Shown one piece after another: positions 6,544-13,943 of a stretch of DNA of 13,943 nt (position 1 is the stretch's first letter; each line of letters starts with the position of its first letter). The stretch is from JBBAFS01 sp041655255. GTDB taxonomy: Bacteria; Spirochaetota; Spirochaetia; Sphaerochaetales; Sphaerochaetaceae. The stretch covers positions 1-13,943 of the forward strand of contig JBBAFS010000044.1 of assembly GCA_041655255.1 (NCBI GenBank), given 5' to 3'. Under the pieces are notes generated by a model. That model worked only from the letters and a program-made list of their open reading frames with translations, was not told the origin of the DNA and did no database searches. The translations under genes were made by a program, and so were the position numbers.

Positions 6544-6807
6544 ATGACTATCAAACCGATGGGCGACCGAGTTCTTATTAAAATGGAAGAAGTTGAAGAG
6601 AAAACAGCAGGTGGGATTTTCATTCCTCAAACTGCACAAGAGAAAACCCAAGTTGGTGAAGTTGTTGCATTAGGAGATGATGAGAGTATTACCGTTACAG
6701 TAGGCCAAAAAGTCATGTATGACAAATATGCTGGTACTACGATTAAAATCGATGGGAAAGATCATCTCATTCTTCACATGGGTGATATCTTAGCTGTTGT
6801 CAAATAA
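6544..6807 (+). CDS. groES: GroES co-chaperonin (10 kDa chaperonin)
   Basis: GroES forms the seven-membered lid of the GroEL folding chamber in the cytosol. The 87 residues are slightly short for the family (about 95) but complete. IKPMGDRVLIKMEE (3-16) is the family's N-terminal signature. EEKTAGGIFIPQTAQEKTQ (18-36) is the mobile loop that docks on GroEL, with GGIFIP matching the usual GGI(V/I)LP. GEVVALG and the end HMGDILAVVK complete the beta-barrel. AGGAG lies 6 nt before the ATG. The gene is preceded by a good promoter and followed by its own terminator, so it is transcribed alone. No groEL is present; separated groES and groEL genes are known from treponemes. Confidence 0.97.
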   Translation: MTIKPMGDRVLIKMEEVEEKTAGGIFIPQTAQEKTQVGEVVALGDDESITVTVGQKVMYDKYAGTTIKIDGKDHLILHMGDILAVVK

Positions 6808-6826
6808 GCACTGCTACAGATGTATT

Positions 6827-6851
6827 GGGGTACTACTTGGTACCCCTTTTT
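6827..6851 (+). terminator. groES intrinsic terminator
   Basis: GGGGTAC (6827-6833) pairs with GTACCCC (6840-6846) around a 6-nt loop, followed directly by five T (6847-6851). It starts 20 nt past the groES stop. The convergent dinG stop codon is only 3 bp beyond, but the minus strand lacks a T run after the stem, so it would end the long operon less efficiently. Confidence 0.9.
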
Positions 6852-6853
6852 CT

Positions 6854-8917
6854 TCATCCAAATAAGAATGACTCTATTTTTTCACCCATATGTGAGGTTG
6901 TGGTCTCTGGGTGGTACGACTCAGGTAGAGCACGAATCATCCAAGATCCATATTGTTTGTGTACTACCCTACTATCTAAGATGATGACAATTCCTTTATC
7001 GTGAGTGTTACGAAGTAATCTCCCGAATCCCTGTTTCAGTTTCATTGTTGCCTCAGGTAACGCTAGGTGGAAAAATCCCCCTTTGCCTTCTCGATCTAGT
7101 GCCGCTTGGCGTGCTTTGAATACAGGATCGGTGGGCAATCTAAAAGGGAGTTTCACAATAACAACTAACCGAAGGGCCTCTCCTGGTGCATCAACACCTT
7201 CCCAAAATGAGTCGGTAGCTAATAACACACTATCGGTGTCACTTAAAAATCGGCTTAAGATGCGAGATCGATCCCCCTCACCTTGACGCATCAGTGTCAG
7301 ATCTGCTTTTTCAATATCTTGTTGGATAGTTTGATGAACTGCCATAAGCATCTTATACGAAGTAAAGAGAATTAATGCTCCTCCTGCTGTGGTTAAGATG
7401 GCCTCTTTCACACTCTTAGAGACATAATCGATATACTCTTGTTGCTCTTTTTCACTAAAGATTGGGGCATCAGAAGGAGTTAATAACAATAAGTTCTCTT
7501 TAAAATTAAAAGGAGAGCTATACACAGCTTTTAAGTACTCCCGTTTTGCAGGAGGAAGACCGATGCGAGATCCCCAGTAGGTGAAATCATCGGCCAAATC
7601 TAAGGTAGCGCTGGTACATACAACAGTTTTTAGTTGATTAAAGATTGTTTGTTGCATCGCTGGGGCAACACTTAAGGGGGTGATATTCACATCAATACGT
7701 TGTTTATCTTTCTCAATCCAATAGATATCATCACCCCAATTACTAAAATCAATGAAGCGCTGTAGAGCCTCAGTGTGGGCTAATAAACGATTAGAGCTCA
7801 CCATGATCTGATGAAGTGTGTATTCGAGTTCATCAGGGAATCTCCCCTTCTCTACAAGAGATTGAACTCGTGTATAATATGTTTTTGCTTCAGTAATGAC
7901 TGTTTCAAAAAGTGGTAAGGCATCTTTGAAGTGGTGTTGTTGTTCGGGGGTGATAAGGACACTGAAGAACTCCCCGCTTTGACCATACTTTTGAGATACA
8001 TAGGTATCTAAATAACCTACCTGATCGGCGAGGTTTTGTAGATGCTCTACAGCTGAGTCGACTAAAGAGTCATCACGCACATACTCGGAGAGTGGTTCAA
8101 ACATCGACTTTGAACGCGTGGAACCTTGTAATCTCCGAATAAGGCGATACATCTCATACGAGTTATATGTGAGAGTGAAATAACTTGTCGCATTTTTCTC
8201 TACATTATGAGCTTCGTCAAAGATCACATGTTGAAAAGGGGGTAACACCGCCTCATCATCATATGTAAGGTGATCAATCATTCTCGATCGTGCATCGGTG
8301 AATAACAGGTGGTGGTTCGTAATAATGAGTGAAGCTTCAGAAGCCTCTTTCCGACTTTTTAAGTAGAAACACTCTTTACTAAAGGGACACGAGTATCCTA
8401 AACAAAAATCGGGGTCGCTACACACTTCACTCCACAACTGACTGTTGATATGGGTGGGACAATCACTACGTAAGCCTGTGGTGGTCGTTTTTGCCCATGC
8501 AACAAGGGAGCCTAACTCACTCGTTGGATCTTGTGCCAATAGTGGCTGCTCTTTTATCAGTTCACTTAAGCGATACAAACAAAGATAATTAGCTCTTCCA
8601 ACGACTAATGCAACAGGCAACTCAATCTCTAATAGATTAAAAAGTTGAACAACATCTTTATCAAAGAGTTGTTTTTGAAGGTTAATGGTGCTTGTTGCAA
8701 CCACAGTTCGCTCTTTGGGATGATCAAGAGCATGCATAAAAGCGGGTACAAGGTAGGCAAATGATTTACCTATGCCGGTGCCTGCCTCAATAGCTGCAAC
8801 AGAGCTGTGCTCATACGCTTGAGCGATAAGACGGGCCATCTCCAGTTGCCCTTCACGAAATTCATATCCACTGAAGTGTTTATCTAAAATCCCTCCGACA
8901 TCAAAGACGTCGTACAT
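6854..8917 (-). CDS. dinG: DinG-family iron-sulfur DNA helicase (XPD-like, superfamily 2)
   Basis: DinG-type helicases unwind forked DNA, R-loops and D-loops 5'-3' in repair and at stalled replication forks. From ATG 8917 the protein has 687 residues. Walker A is EAGTGIGKS (44-52) and Walker B is DEAH (234-237). Motif VI is QGFGRLLR (629-636) with its arginines. Cysteines 113, 172, 177 and 183 match the order and the 5- and 6-residue steps of the E. coli DinG [4Fe-4S] ligands (C120, C194, C199, C205), so the cluster should be present. No exonuclease domain precedes it, unlike Bacillus DinG. The chosen ATG lies 1 nt after the stop of the regulator gene, which fits coupling. A frame-open TTG at 8974 would add 19 residues that just re-read the regulator's C-terminus, and is unlikely. 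It is the last gene of the operon. Confidence 0.92.
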   Translation of the reverse strand: MYDVFDVGGILDKHFSGYEFREGQLEMARLIAQAYEHSSVAAIEAGTGIGKSFAYLVPAFMHALDHPKERTVVATSTINLQKQLFDKDVVQLFNLLEIELPVALVVGRANYLCLYRLSELIKEQPLLAQDPTSELGSLVAWAKTTTTGLRSDCPTHINSQLWSEVCSDPDFCLGYSCPFSKECFYLKSRKEASEASLIITNHHLLFTDARSRMIDHLTYDDEAVLPPFQHVIFDEAHNVEKNATSYFTLTYNSYEMYRLIRRLQGSTRSKSMFEPLSEYVRDDSLVDSAVEHLQNLADQVGYLDTYVSQKYGQSGEFFSVLITPEQQHHFKDALPLFETVITEAKTYYTRVQSLVEKGRFPDELEYTLHQIMVSSNRLLAHTEALQRFIDFSNWGDDIYWIEKDKQRIDVNITPLSVAPAMQQTIFNQLKTVVCTSATLDLADDFTYWGSRIGLPPAKREYLKAVYSSPFNFKENLLLLTPSDAPIFSEKEQQEYIDYVSKSVKEAILTTAGGALILFTSYKMLMAVHQTIQQDIEKADLTLMRQGEGDRSRILSRFLSDTDSVLLATDSFWEGVDAPGEALRLVVIVKLPFRLPTDPVFKARQAALDREGKGGFFHLALPEATMKLKQGFGRLLRNTHDKGIVIILDSRVVHKQYGSWMIRALPESYHPETTTSHMGEKIESFLFG

Positions 8918-8918
8918 A

Positions 8919-10283
8919 TTAAGCTTGTTCAAGTTGGTAGTCCTTGATCTTTCGGTGTAGTGTTTTACGGGCAATGCCTAAGACGTCGGCAGTTTTAGAC
9001 TTATTTCCACCAAATTGTCCCAACGTTGCCATTATGAGTGACTTTTCGGCTTGTTCAATCGTAGTACCTACTGGAATAACCACCCTCTCTTCGTGAGAGG
9101 CGTTACGAATATTAGCAGGTAGATCATCAAATTCAATTAAAGTATTACTGGTAAGGACAATAGAACTTTCAACGCAGTTTCCTAACTCCCTAATATTACC
9201 TGGCCAATCATATGCAAGCATAGCTGCTTTTGCACGGGATGAAAAACCGGTGACTTCCCGGTTATTGCGCTCATTATAGAGTTCTAAAAAGTGGGACATG
9301 AGCAGTGGGATATCTTCTTTTCGCTCTCTTAGAGGTGGTACTTCTAAGTGAATGACATTGAGCCTATAAAACAAATCTTCTCTAAAGCGCCCCTCTTCGA
9401 CCTCTTTACGGAGGTTGCGGTTTGTAGCAGCAATGAGTCGAACATCGACTGTGATTGTTTTCTCTCCCCCTAGGCGTTCAAATTGTCGCTCTTGAAGAAC
9501 ACGCAATAACTTCACTTGTACCGATTGGTTAATTTCTCCAATCTCATCTAAAAAGAGTGTTCCATTATGGGCTAATTCAAATCTCCCTTTACGGGAAGAG
9601 ACTGCTCCACTATAAGCCCCTTTCTCATGACCAAAAAGCTCATCTTCTAAGAGTGTCTCAGCAAAAGAGGCACAACTTACTTTCACAAATGGGCCATCTG
9701 AGCGAGAAGAGAGTTGATGTAGTGCATCGGCAACTAACTCTTTACCTACTCCACTCTCTCCCGTAATAAGAACTGAGGCCGTAGCATCAGCAACTTGGTT
9801 CACCGTCTCCATTAAACGAGTCATGTGACCACTTTTGCCGATAATTTTATCGTAGCCACTTTGTTTTTTGAGTTTCTCTAATTCTCGTTTCAACTCGGTG
9901 TTTTGATCATATAGCGCAACGTTATTCAGTGCTCGACGAATAAGTAAAAACAGGCGATCTAAGTTCAGTGGCTTAGTCATAAAATCGACTGCCCCATTAC
10001 GCATCGCCTCTACAGCCGATTCAATAGTTCCATGACCAGTTAAAATAACGACAGGCATCATTGGGTAGTGACCACTGACACGCTTAAGGAGATCTTGACC
10101 TCCCATGTGGGGCATTCTTAAATCGGTGATGAGTAAATCGACGTGATGAGCACTAATGGTGTCCCACGCCTCTTGTCCATCACTGGCTAAGAGAACTTCA
10201 TACCCCTCATCTTCTAAGGCTATTTGAAGGCCGCTACGAATATTTTTCTCATCATCTGCGATAAGGATTACTTTACTATTCAT
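8919..10283 (-). CDS. atoC: NtrC/AtoC-family sigma-54-dependent response regulator
   Basis: This 454-residue activator turns on sigma-54 promoters once phosphorylated. The receiver domain (1-120) has the acidic pair D10/D11, phospho-acceptor D54 in LLITDLRMP, T82 and K104. The AAA+ domain (about 147-380) has Walker A GESGVGKE (175-182), Walker B TLFLDEIGE (242-250), the sensor/arginine-finger stretch REDLFYRLNV (301-310) and DWPGNIREL (359-367). The sigma-54 contact loop reads GAYSGA (222-227) instead of GAFTGA. A Fis-type helix-turn-helix ends the protein (about 424-446, NKSKTADVLGIARKTLHRKI). The ATG overlaps the end of the histidine-kinase gene by 8 bp, so the two form a coupled pair; AAGGAG lies about 10 nt upstream. 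The atoC name follows treponeme usage and does not imply acetoacetate sensing. Target genes cannot be told. Confidence 0.93.
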   Translation of the reverse strand: MNSKVILIADDEKNIRSGLQIALEDEGYEVLLASDGQEAWDTISAHHVDLLITDLRMPHMGGQDLLKRVSGHYPMMPVVILTGHGTIESAVEAMRNGAVDFMTKPLNLDRLFLLIRRALNNVALYDQNTELKRELEKLKKQSGYDKIIGKSGHMTRLMETVNQVADATASVLITGESGVGKELVADALHQLSSRSDGPFVKVSCASFAETLLEDELFGHEKGAYSGAVSSRKGRFELAHNGTLFLDEIGEINQSVQVKLLRVLQERQFERLGGEKTITVDVRLIAATNRNLRKEVEEGRFREDLFYRLNVIHLEVPPLRERKEDIPLLMSHFLELYNERNNREVTGFSSRAKAAMLAYDWPGNIRELGNCVESSIVLTSNTLIEFDDLPANIRNASHEERVVIPVGTTIEQAEKSLIMATLGQFGGNKSKTADVLGIARKTLHRKIKDYQLEQA

Positions 10284-11475
10284 GTTGTGTCGACTCCTTC
10301 AGAGCATGACGTTCAGATTGAGGAACGGGTAATGAGATAAAAAAGCTCGTCCCTTCTCCCTCTTTGGAACTCACTGAGATCTCCCCATGGTGTTCTTTAA
10401 TCACCTTAAATACCATAGTAAGCCCTAAGCCAGAACCAAAAGGTTTAGTAGTGAAATAAGGTTCAAAGATTTTATTCTTTGTGATCTCACTCATCCCTAC
10501 TCCTGTATCACTGAGGGCAATAGTGACCCGATCTCCATCGAGTTTGGTAGTGACGGTAAATCGCCCCCCTTTTTTCTCCATCGCATTCATCGCATTTTTA
10601 ATAATATTCAACAGTGCTTGTTTTAACAAATTCTCATCAATACGAAGCTTTGGCAAATATTGTTCAAGCGATTGTCTAATTTCAATGTTGTGTTCAGATA
10701 ATTCATAACCTACAAAGTTCAGTACATCTTCAATAATAGTATTTACATTCTCATAACGAAGATGGACGTCCATAGGTCGTACGGCAAATAAGAAATCGAC
10801 CACAATGCCGTTAAGTCGATCTATCTCTTCGTCAATCACATCGACATACGTTGCGGCTTCTTGCTCTTTAAGTGACCCTTTTTTCTTAAACGCTTTTTTT
10901 AGGAGTTGTAAATGTATACCGATGGAAGCCAGTGGATTTTTAATCTCATGGGCAACTCCAGCTGCAACAGTAGTAAGGGATGCTAAACTCTCAGAGCGGT
11001 GTAACCGAGCTTGTTGAATCACTTTTTCAGTGACATCGTACATCACAAATAAAAATCTTTTTCCGTCATCTTTGTCGTACACTGGCTCTAACGCTGTTTC
11101 AAAATAATTTGCTCTAAAGAGTAAAGAGATCACTCCATCTCCATAAGGGAAGTGAAACTCTTTTTCTAAGACGTGGTGTTCATCGACACTTGATAGAGCT
11201 TGTTCAAAAAAGGAGGCGACATCTTCATCTTCGATGATAAAGCGCAAGGTGGTCCCTTCGGTGAGTTTTTTTGATCGAGGGAGCATCCGCTTTGCTGCAC
11301 TATTACATGAGAGGACTCGGCCACTACTATTGGTGACGATAAAGCCGATGTCGATTTCTTGAAGAGCTTGGCCAAGAAGTTCATTTTCACTCGCTTGATA
11401 ACGAACGAGGGTCTTAATCTCTTCGGTACTGAGTTTTTCAATCTTTTCAAACGCTCGGCGTATAAATTTATTCAT
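10276..11475 (-). CDS. Soluble PAS-domain histidine kinase (NtrB-like)
   Basis: This 399-residue kinase would phosphorylate D54 of the downstream regulator. There is no membrane segment or signal peptide, so the cue is cytoplasmic. A short helical N-terminus (1-35) is followed by a PAS domain (about 36-150, starting ALQEIDIGFIVTNSSGRVLS and ending FVMYDVTEK). The dimerisation/phosphotransfer helix is AAGVAHEIKNPLASI (171-185), with His176 as phospho-acceptor. The ATPase domain shows the N box LLNIIKNAMNAM (288-299), the G1 box DTGVGM (323-328), the F box FEPYFTTKPF (337-346) and the G2 box GSGLGLTM (347-354). All catalytic boxes look intact, so it should be active. The start is 6 nt after the delta-prime stop with only a weak ribosome binding site, which suggests coupling. 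The PAS ligand is unknown; no heme or flavin residue pattern is obvious. Confidence 0.92.
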   Translation of the reverse strand: MNKFIRRAFEKIEKLSTEEIKTLVRYQASENELLGQALQEIDIGFIVTNSSGRVLSCNSAAKRMLPRSKKLTEGTTLRFIIEDEDVASFFEQALSSVDEHHVLEKEFHFPYGDGVISLLFRANYFETALEPVYDKDDGKRFLFVMYDVTEKVIQQARLHRSESLASLTTVAAGVAHEIKNPLASIGIHLQLLKKAFKKKGSLKEQEAATYVDVIDEEIDRLNGIVVDFLFAVRPMDVHLRYENVNTIIEDVLNFVGYELSEHNIEIRQSLEQYLPKLRIDENLLKQALLNIIKNAMNAMEKKGGRFTVTTKLDGDRVTIALSDTGVGMSEITKNKIFEPYFTTKPFGSGLGLTMVFKVIKEHHGEISVSSKEGEGTSFFISLPVPQSERHALKESTQHE

Positions 11476-11481
11476 CTTTTG

Positions 11482-12609
11482 TTATCTATTGTACACTAAT
11501 CCTTCAATAAAGAGAGTACTTCCTTGGTTCAACTCTTTCGACTTCTGATATTTTTGTTGAATCGTGTGCATTAATGCATACCGCTTTGACGCTGAGAGAT
11601 CAGAGGCTCTTATATGATCTAACACCGTCTGCATAAGATACTCATATTGAGCTTTGTGCTCTATTTCACGACTGAGCTCATCTATATCCTCTCGCCTCAA
11701 TGGGGTCTTCTCTACCAATGAGTGGGCAATAGCTTCTCCGTAACGGTGTAAAAATTCAACTTGGAAACCTGAAGTGTGATACACATACTCTCTCATTGTA
11801 TTAAAAGGAATATGTAAAGCTTTCATATCCTCATAGCGCAATGGTGGCACTTGGATGTGTTGTACTCGTGAGAGGATTGTAGGAAGTAAGCGATATGGGT
11901 GTTCACTTAATAAGATTATATATGTGTATTCAGTAGGTTCTTCTAAGAATTTAAGTAAGCTGTTACGAGCTCCTTCAGTGCTACTTTCTATATTCTCTAA
12001 AATAATGATGTGAGCTTTACTTGCAGCAAGAGGTTGAGCTACCCATTTTTGAAGTGAACGGATGTGATCAATGGTGACACTTTTGGGTGATTTGAGTCGT
12101 TGAGTGAGAGCTTTGAGTAACCGCTTTACCTCTTTTAACCACGTAGTGTAGTCTTCAGGTGCCAATTCCATCGACCCAACAAGGTATTGGTGAAGTTCAC
12201 TAGCAGCAGTAACATCAGATTCATTTTTTGTCGTTGAGGAGGTAAAAAGGGGGTGAAACTGGTCCAACATCAGTTGCAACTCTCGATAGATGAATTGACG
12301 ATGTTCTTCGGTTGGTTCTTGTTCAAAACGGTTTAGTGCACTCTCTATTCGCAATTGATGATCACGATTGCCAAGGTAGATAACATTACTCATATAGGCG
12401 TAGGCGCTATGACGACATGAAGTACAACCACATGAGGAAGATCTCTTTTCGGTGCATGAGAGTAATCGACCTAGTTCTAAAATCAGAGACATGCGCCCTT
12501 GAAATGGCTCACCACTTATTAATAGTGCATGAGGTAAAGAGCGTTTCTCTACCCGTGTGGTGATATCTTCTAATATGGAGGAATGAACTGTTACAAAGCG
12601 TCTATCCAT
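11482..12609 (-). CDS. holB: DNA polymerase III delta-prime subunit (clamp loader), diverged
   Basis: This is a 375-residue AAA+ protein of the clamp-loader complex that places the beta clamp on DNA. It shows the delta-prime pattern: LPHALLISGEPFQGR (25-39) where the P-loop would be, a zinc module with C52, C60, C62 and C65, VTIDHIRSLQKWV (178-190), ILENIESSTEGARNSLLKFLEEP (203-225) and TILSRVQ (244-250) in the place of the SRC motif. The P-loop lacks GKT, as expected for a subunit that does not hydrolyse ATP. About 110 residues separate the zinc module from VTIDHIR, several tens more than in typical members, so there is an insertion of roughly 75 residues. The ATG overlaps the cvpA stop by 8 bp. 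A DnaX-like subunit is less likely because the P-loop is degenerate. Confidence 0.85.
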   Translation of the reverse strand: MDRRFVTVHSSILEDITTRVEKRSLPHALLISGEPFQGRMSLILELGRLLSCTEKRSSSCGCTSCRHSAYAYMSNVIYLGNRDHQLRIESALNRFEQEPTEEHRQFIYRELQLMLDQFHPLFTSSTTKNESDVTAASELHQYLVGSMELAPEDYTTWLKEVKRLLKALTQRLKSPKSVTIDHIRSLQKWVAQPLAASKAHIIILENIESSTEGARNSLLKFLEEPTEYTYIILLSEHPYRLLPTILSRVQHIQVPPLRYEDMKALHIPFNTMREYVYHTSGFQVEFLHRYGEAIAHSLVEKTPLRREDIDELSREIEHKAQYEYLMQTVLDHIRASDLSASKRYALMHTIQQKYQKSKELNQGSTLFIEGLVYNR

Positions 12610-13132
12610 TAAATAAGTGTATCAGTTTCTCAATGACGTGTGAACTCATCGGATTTAATAGCTTATATGCTTCACTGCCTACTAAAAACTGTTTTAAGGA
12701 AGGAATAAGAGATTGGACAACACTGTTATCTAAGATTTGTAATACTACAGCGACAACAACTACTATTTCAAACATCCCCAATAACAAACCCAAAAGACGA
12801 TCGAGCCACTTCAGTCCGACTGCACTAAGAGCTTTTTCAAGGAGATTTCCCACCGCCATCATCAAGATATATCCAAGGATGAATAGTACAACGTATGCGA
12901 TAATTGTAGCGACTAAGCGTTTAAGTTCAAATGTATTCATTAAAAACTGAGCACCAAGTTGTGATAAAAAGAGTGCCACAATAAAACCGACAATAAATCC
13001 TAAACGAGAACCAAACTCTTTACTAAAGCCTTTCGCAGTACCAACAATAGCCCCTAATAACAGTAGTACAAGGACAATGAGATCAACAATATTTAATACG
13101 ATGAACCCTAGGTCTACACTCCAGCTTCCCAT
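12602..13132 (-). CDS. cvpA: CvpA family membrane protein
   Basis: CvpA proteins are small inner-membrane proteins first linked to colicin V production in E. coli and later to envelope stress and purine-related phenotypes; their molecular role is unsettled. The 176 residues hold four hydrophobic segments at about 10-31, 41-60, 72-96 and 112-133. The family pattern is visible: NIVDLIVLVLLLLGAIVGTAKGFSKE at the start (14-39, acidic D17, then the glycine-rich turn) and LDRLLGLLLGM (110-120) at the start of the fourth segment. AGGGGG lies 6 nt before ATG 13132. The gene starts 15 nt after murG stops and its own stop overlaps the delta-prime start, so it sits mid-operon between wall synthesis and replication genes. 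A weakly hydrophilic C-terminal tail (135-176) is probably cytoplasmic. Confidence 0.85.
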   Translation of the reverse strand: MGSWSVDLGFIVLNIVDLIVLVLLLLGAIVGTAKGFSKEFGSRLGFIVGFIVALFLSQLGAQFLMNTFELKRLVATIIAYVVLFILGYILMMAVGNLLEKALSAVGLKWLDRLLGLLLGMFEIVVVVAVVLQILDNSVVQSLIPSLKQFLVGSEAYKLLNPMSSHVIEKLIHLFNG

Positions 13133-13147
13133 GATTCGCCCCCTTTG

Positions 13148-13942
13148 TTATATGAGTCCTAAGACTCGATACACCACATCTACGATGTGTGTTTCTCCAT
13201 CTTGTATATAGAGAAGTGAACATTGTTGTACCATATGAGAACGAAGTTCACTATCACCTAATAAGGTGGTAAGTTGTTCAATGAACAAGTGAGGTGAATG
13301 TAGAACTTCGGCAGCCCCATGTTTCTCTAAAAAAAGAGCATTCTCTATTTGATCTCCCCGTGAAGCCTTTTTTGAAAGTGGATATAACAACATCGGCACT
13401 CTCATTGCAGCATAATCGGCTAAAGCTGTCGCCCCTGATCGAGAAAATACCAGTGTGGAACGTTGTAACAGTGCTTCCAACTCCTCTGTGATAAAAGAAA
13501 TCGGGTAGTACTTACTATTATTTAGTGGAGGTATTGGATGATCCCCTGTTTGATGAACAATAGTAGCTTTTTCACTTAAAGATTCTATGTTCTCCCATAT
13601 TAAGCTATTCAGATCTAAAGAGCCAAGAGATCCCCCTAATACAACTAGTAAAGGAGAATCTTCTTGTAAGTGATACCTCTTTTCAATCTCAGTAACAGAG
13701 CTACGGTTATAGACAAAGCGAGATGGGACCCCTGTGACAATCAACTTATGTTGTACCTTGGGAGGATAGTACTGTTTTGACTCTTCAAACGGGATACATA
13801 TATATGTAGCAACATGAAAACTCATTGTGGTAGCAAGACCTGGGGTGAGATCTGATTCGTGACTGATAACGGGGATGTTAAGAATCTTTGCCGCCCAGAT
13901 GACTGGAACAGAGACATATCCTCCTTTACTGAGAACTACATC
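13148..13942 (-). CDS. murG: MurG, UDP-GlcNAc:lipid I GlcNAc transferase (5' end outside window)
   Basis: MurG makes lipid II on the inner face of the membrane by moving GlcNAc from UDP-GlcNAc to lipid I. The frame stays open to the right edge and does not begin at ATG 13825. The 264 visible residues start with DVVLSKGGYVSVPVIWAA and HESDLTPGLA, which are the conserved N-domain patterns; the initial GGTGGH loop is off the edge. The C-domain shows VLGGSLGSLDLN, FSRSGATALADYAA and SKKASRGDQIENA, the last being the variant seen in Bacillus-type MurG rather than E. coli. The residue aligned with E. coli Glu269, which binds the ribose of UDP-GlcNAc, is Asp here. It is the first gene visible in the downstream run. 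Confidence 0.93.
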   Translation of the reverse strand, partial: DVVLSKGGYVSVPVIWAAKILNIPVISHESDLTPGLATTMSFHVATYICIPFEESKQYYPPKVQHKLIVTGVPSRFVYNRSSVTEIEKRYHLQEDSPLLVVLGGSLGSLDLNSLIWENIESLSEKATIVHQTGDHPIPPLNNSKYYPISFITEELEALLQRSTLVFSRSGATALADYAAMRVPMLLYPLSKKASRGDQIENALFLEKHGAAEVLHSPHLFIEQLTTLLGDSELRSHMVQQCSLLYIQDGETHIVDVVYRVLGLI

Positions 13943-13943
13943 A

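Noticed and set aside
1..13943. CRISPR array, tRNA/rRNA genes, insertion sequences, toxin-antitoxin or phage-defence genes
   Set aside because: Looked for repeated spacers, cloverleaf-like segments, transposase motifs and paired small ORFs; none was convincing in this compact housekeeping region.

Overview
The window looks chromosomal, from a low-to-moderate GC spirochaete, probably in the Treponema/Sphaerochaeta/Entomospira range. I infer this from gene content and order. A murG - cvpA - delta-prime clamp-loader - PAS histidine kinase - NtrC-type regulator run is, from memory, an arrangement known in Treponema pallidum. A solitary groES without groEL, next to a sigma-70 family factor, is also treponeme-like. 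No 16S rRNA or other direct taxonomic marker is present, so species is not claimed. I see no tRNA, rRNA, CRISPR array, insertion sequence or prophage gene.

Layout. 1-432 (-): the N-terminal part of an unrecognised exported protein that runs off the left edge. 433-554: a divergent intergenic region with a palindrome over a possible promoter. 555-1901 (+): a DAACS-family sodium/solute symporter of TcyP (cystine) type, closed by a strong two-way terminator shared with the convergent gene. 2002-4692 (-): pyruvate phosphate dikinase with its own -10 box. 4762-4795: terminator of the upstream sigma gene. 4805-5674 (-): a compact sigma-70 factor without region 1.1. 5675-5913: its leader, holding a 14-codon mini-ORF whose stop overlaps the sigma start, plus a sequence perfectly complementary to the sigma ribosome binding site. 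5914-6387 (-): a small TPR-like protein of unknown role. 6544-6807 (+): groES with a clear vegetative promoter and a strong terminator.

6854-13943 (-): a tightly packed operon-like run read right to left: murG (5' end outside the window), cvpA, the DNA polymerase III delta-prime subunit, a soluble PAS histidine kinase, an NtrC-type sigma-54 activator and a DinG-type iron-sulfur helicase. Junctions are 15 nt, 8-nt overlap, 6 nt, 8-nt overlap and 1 nt, with no internal terminator, which suggests one transcript with coupled translation. It joins cell-wall synthesis, replication/repair and a cytoplasmic two-component system.

Most of the window is core housekeeping. No convincing wholly new multi-gene system is visible. 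The most interesting signals are the structured leader and overlapping mini-ORF before the sigma factor, the mixed TcyP/GltPh ion-site residues of the symporter, the altered GAFTGA loop of the NtrC-type regulator, and the enlarged delta-prime subunit with a degenerate P-loop.
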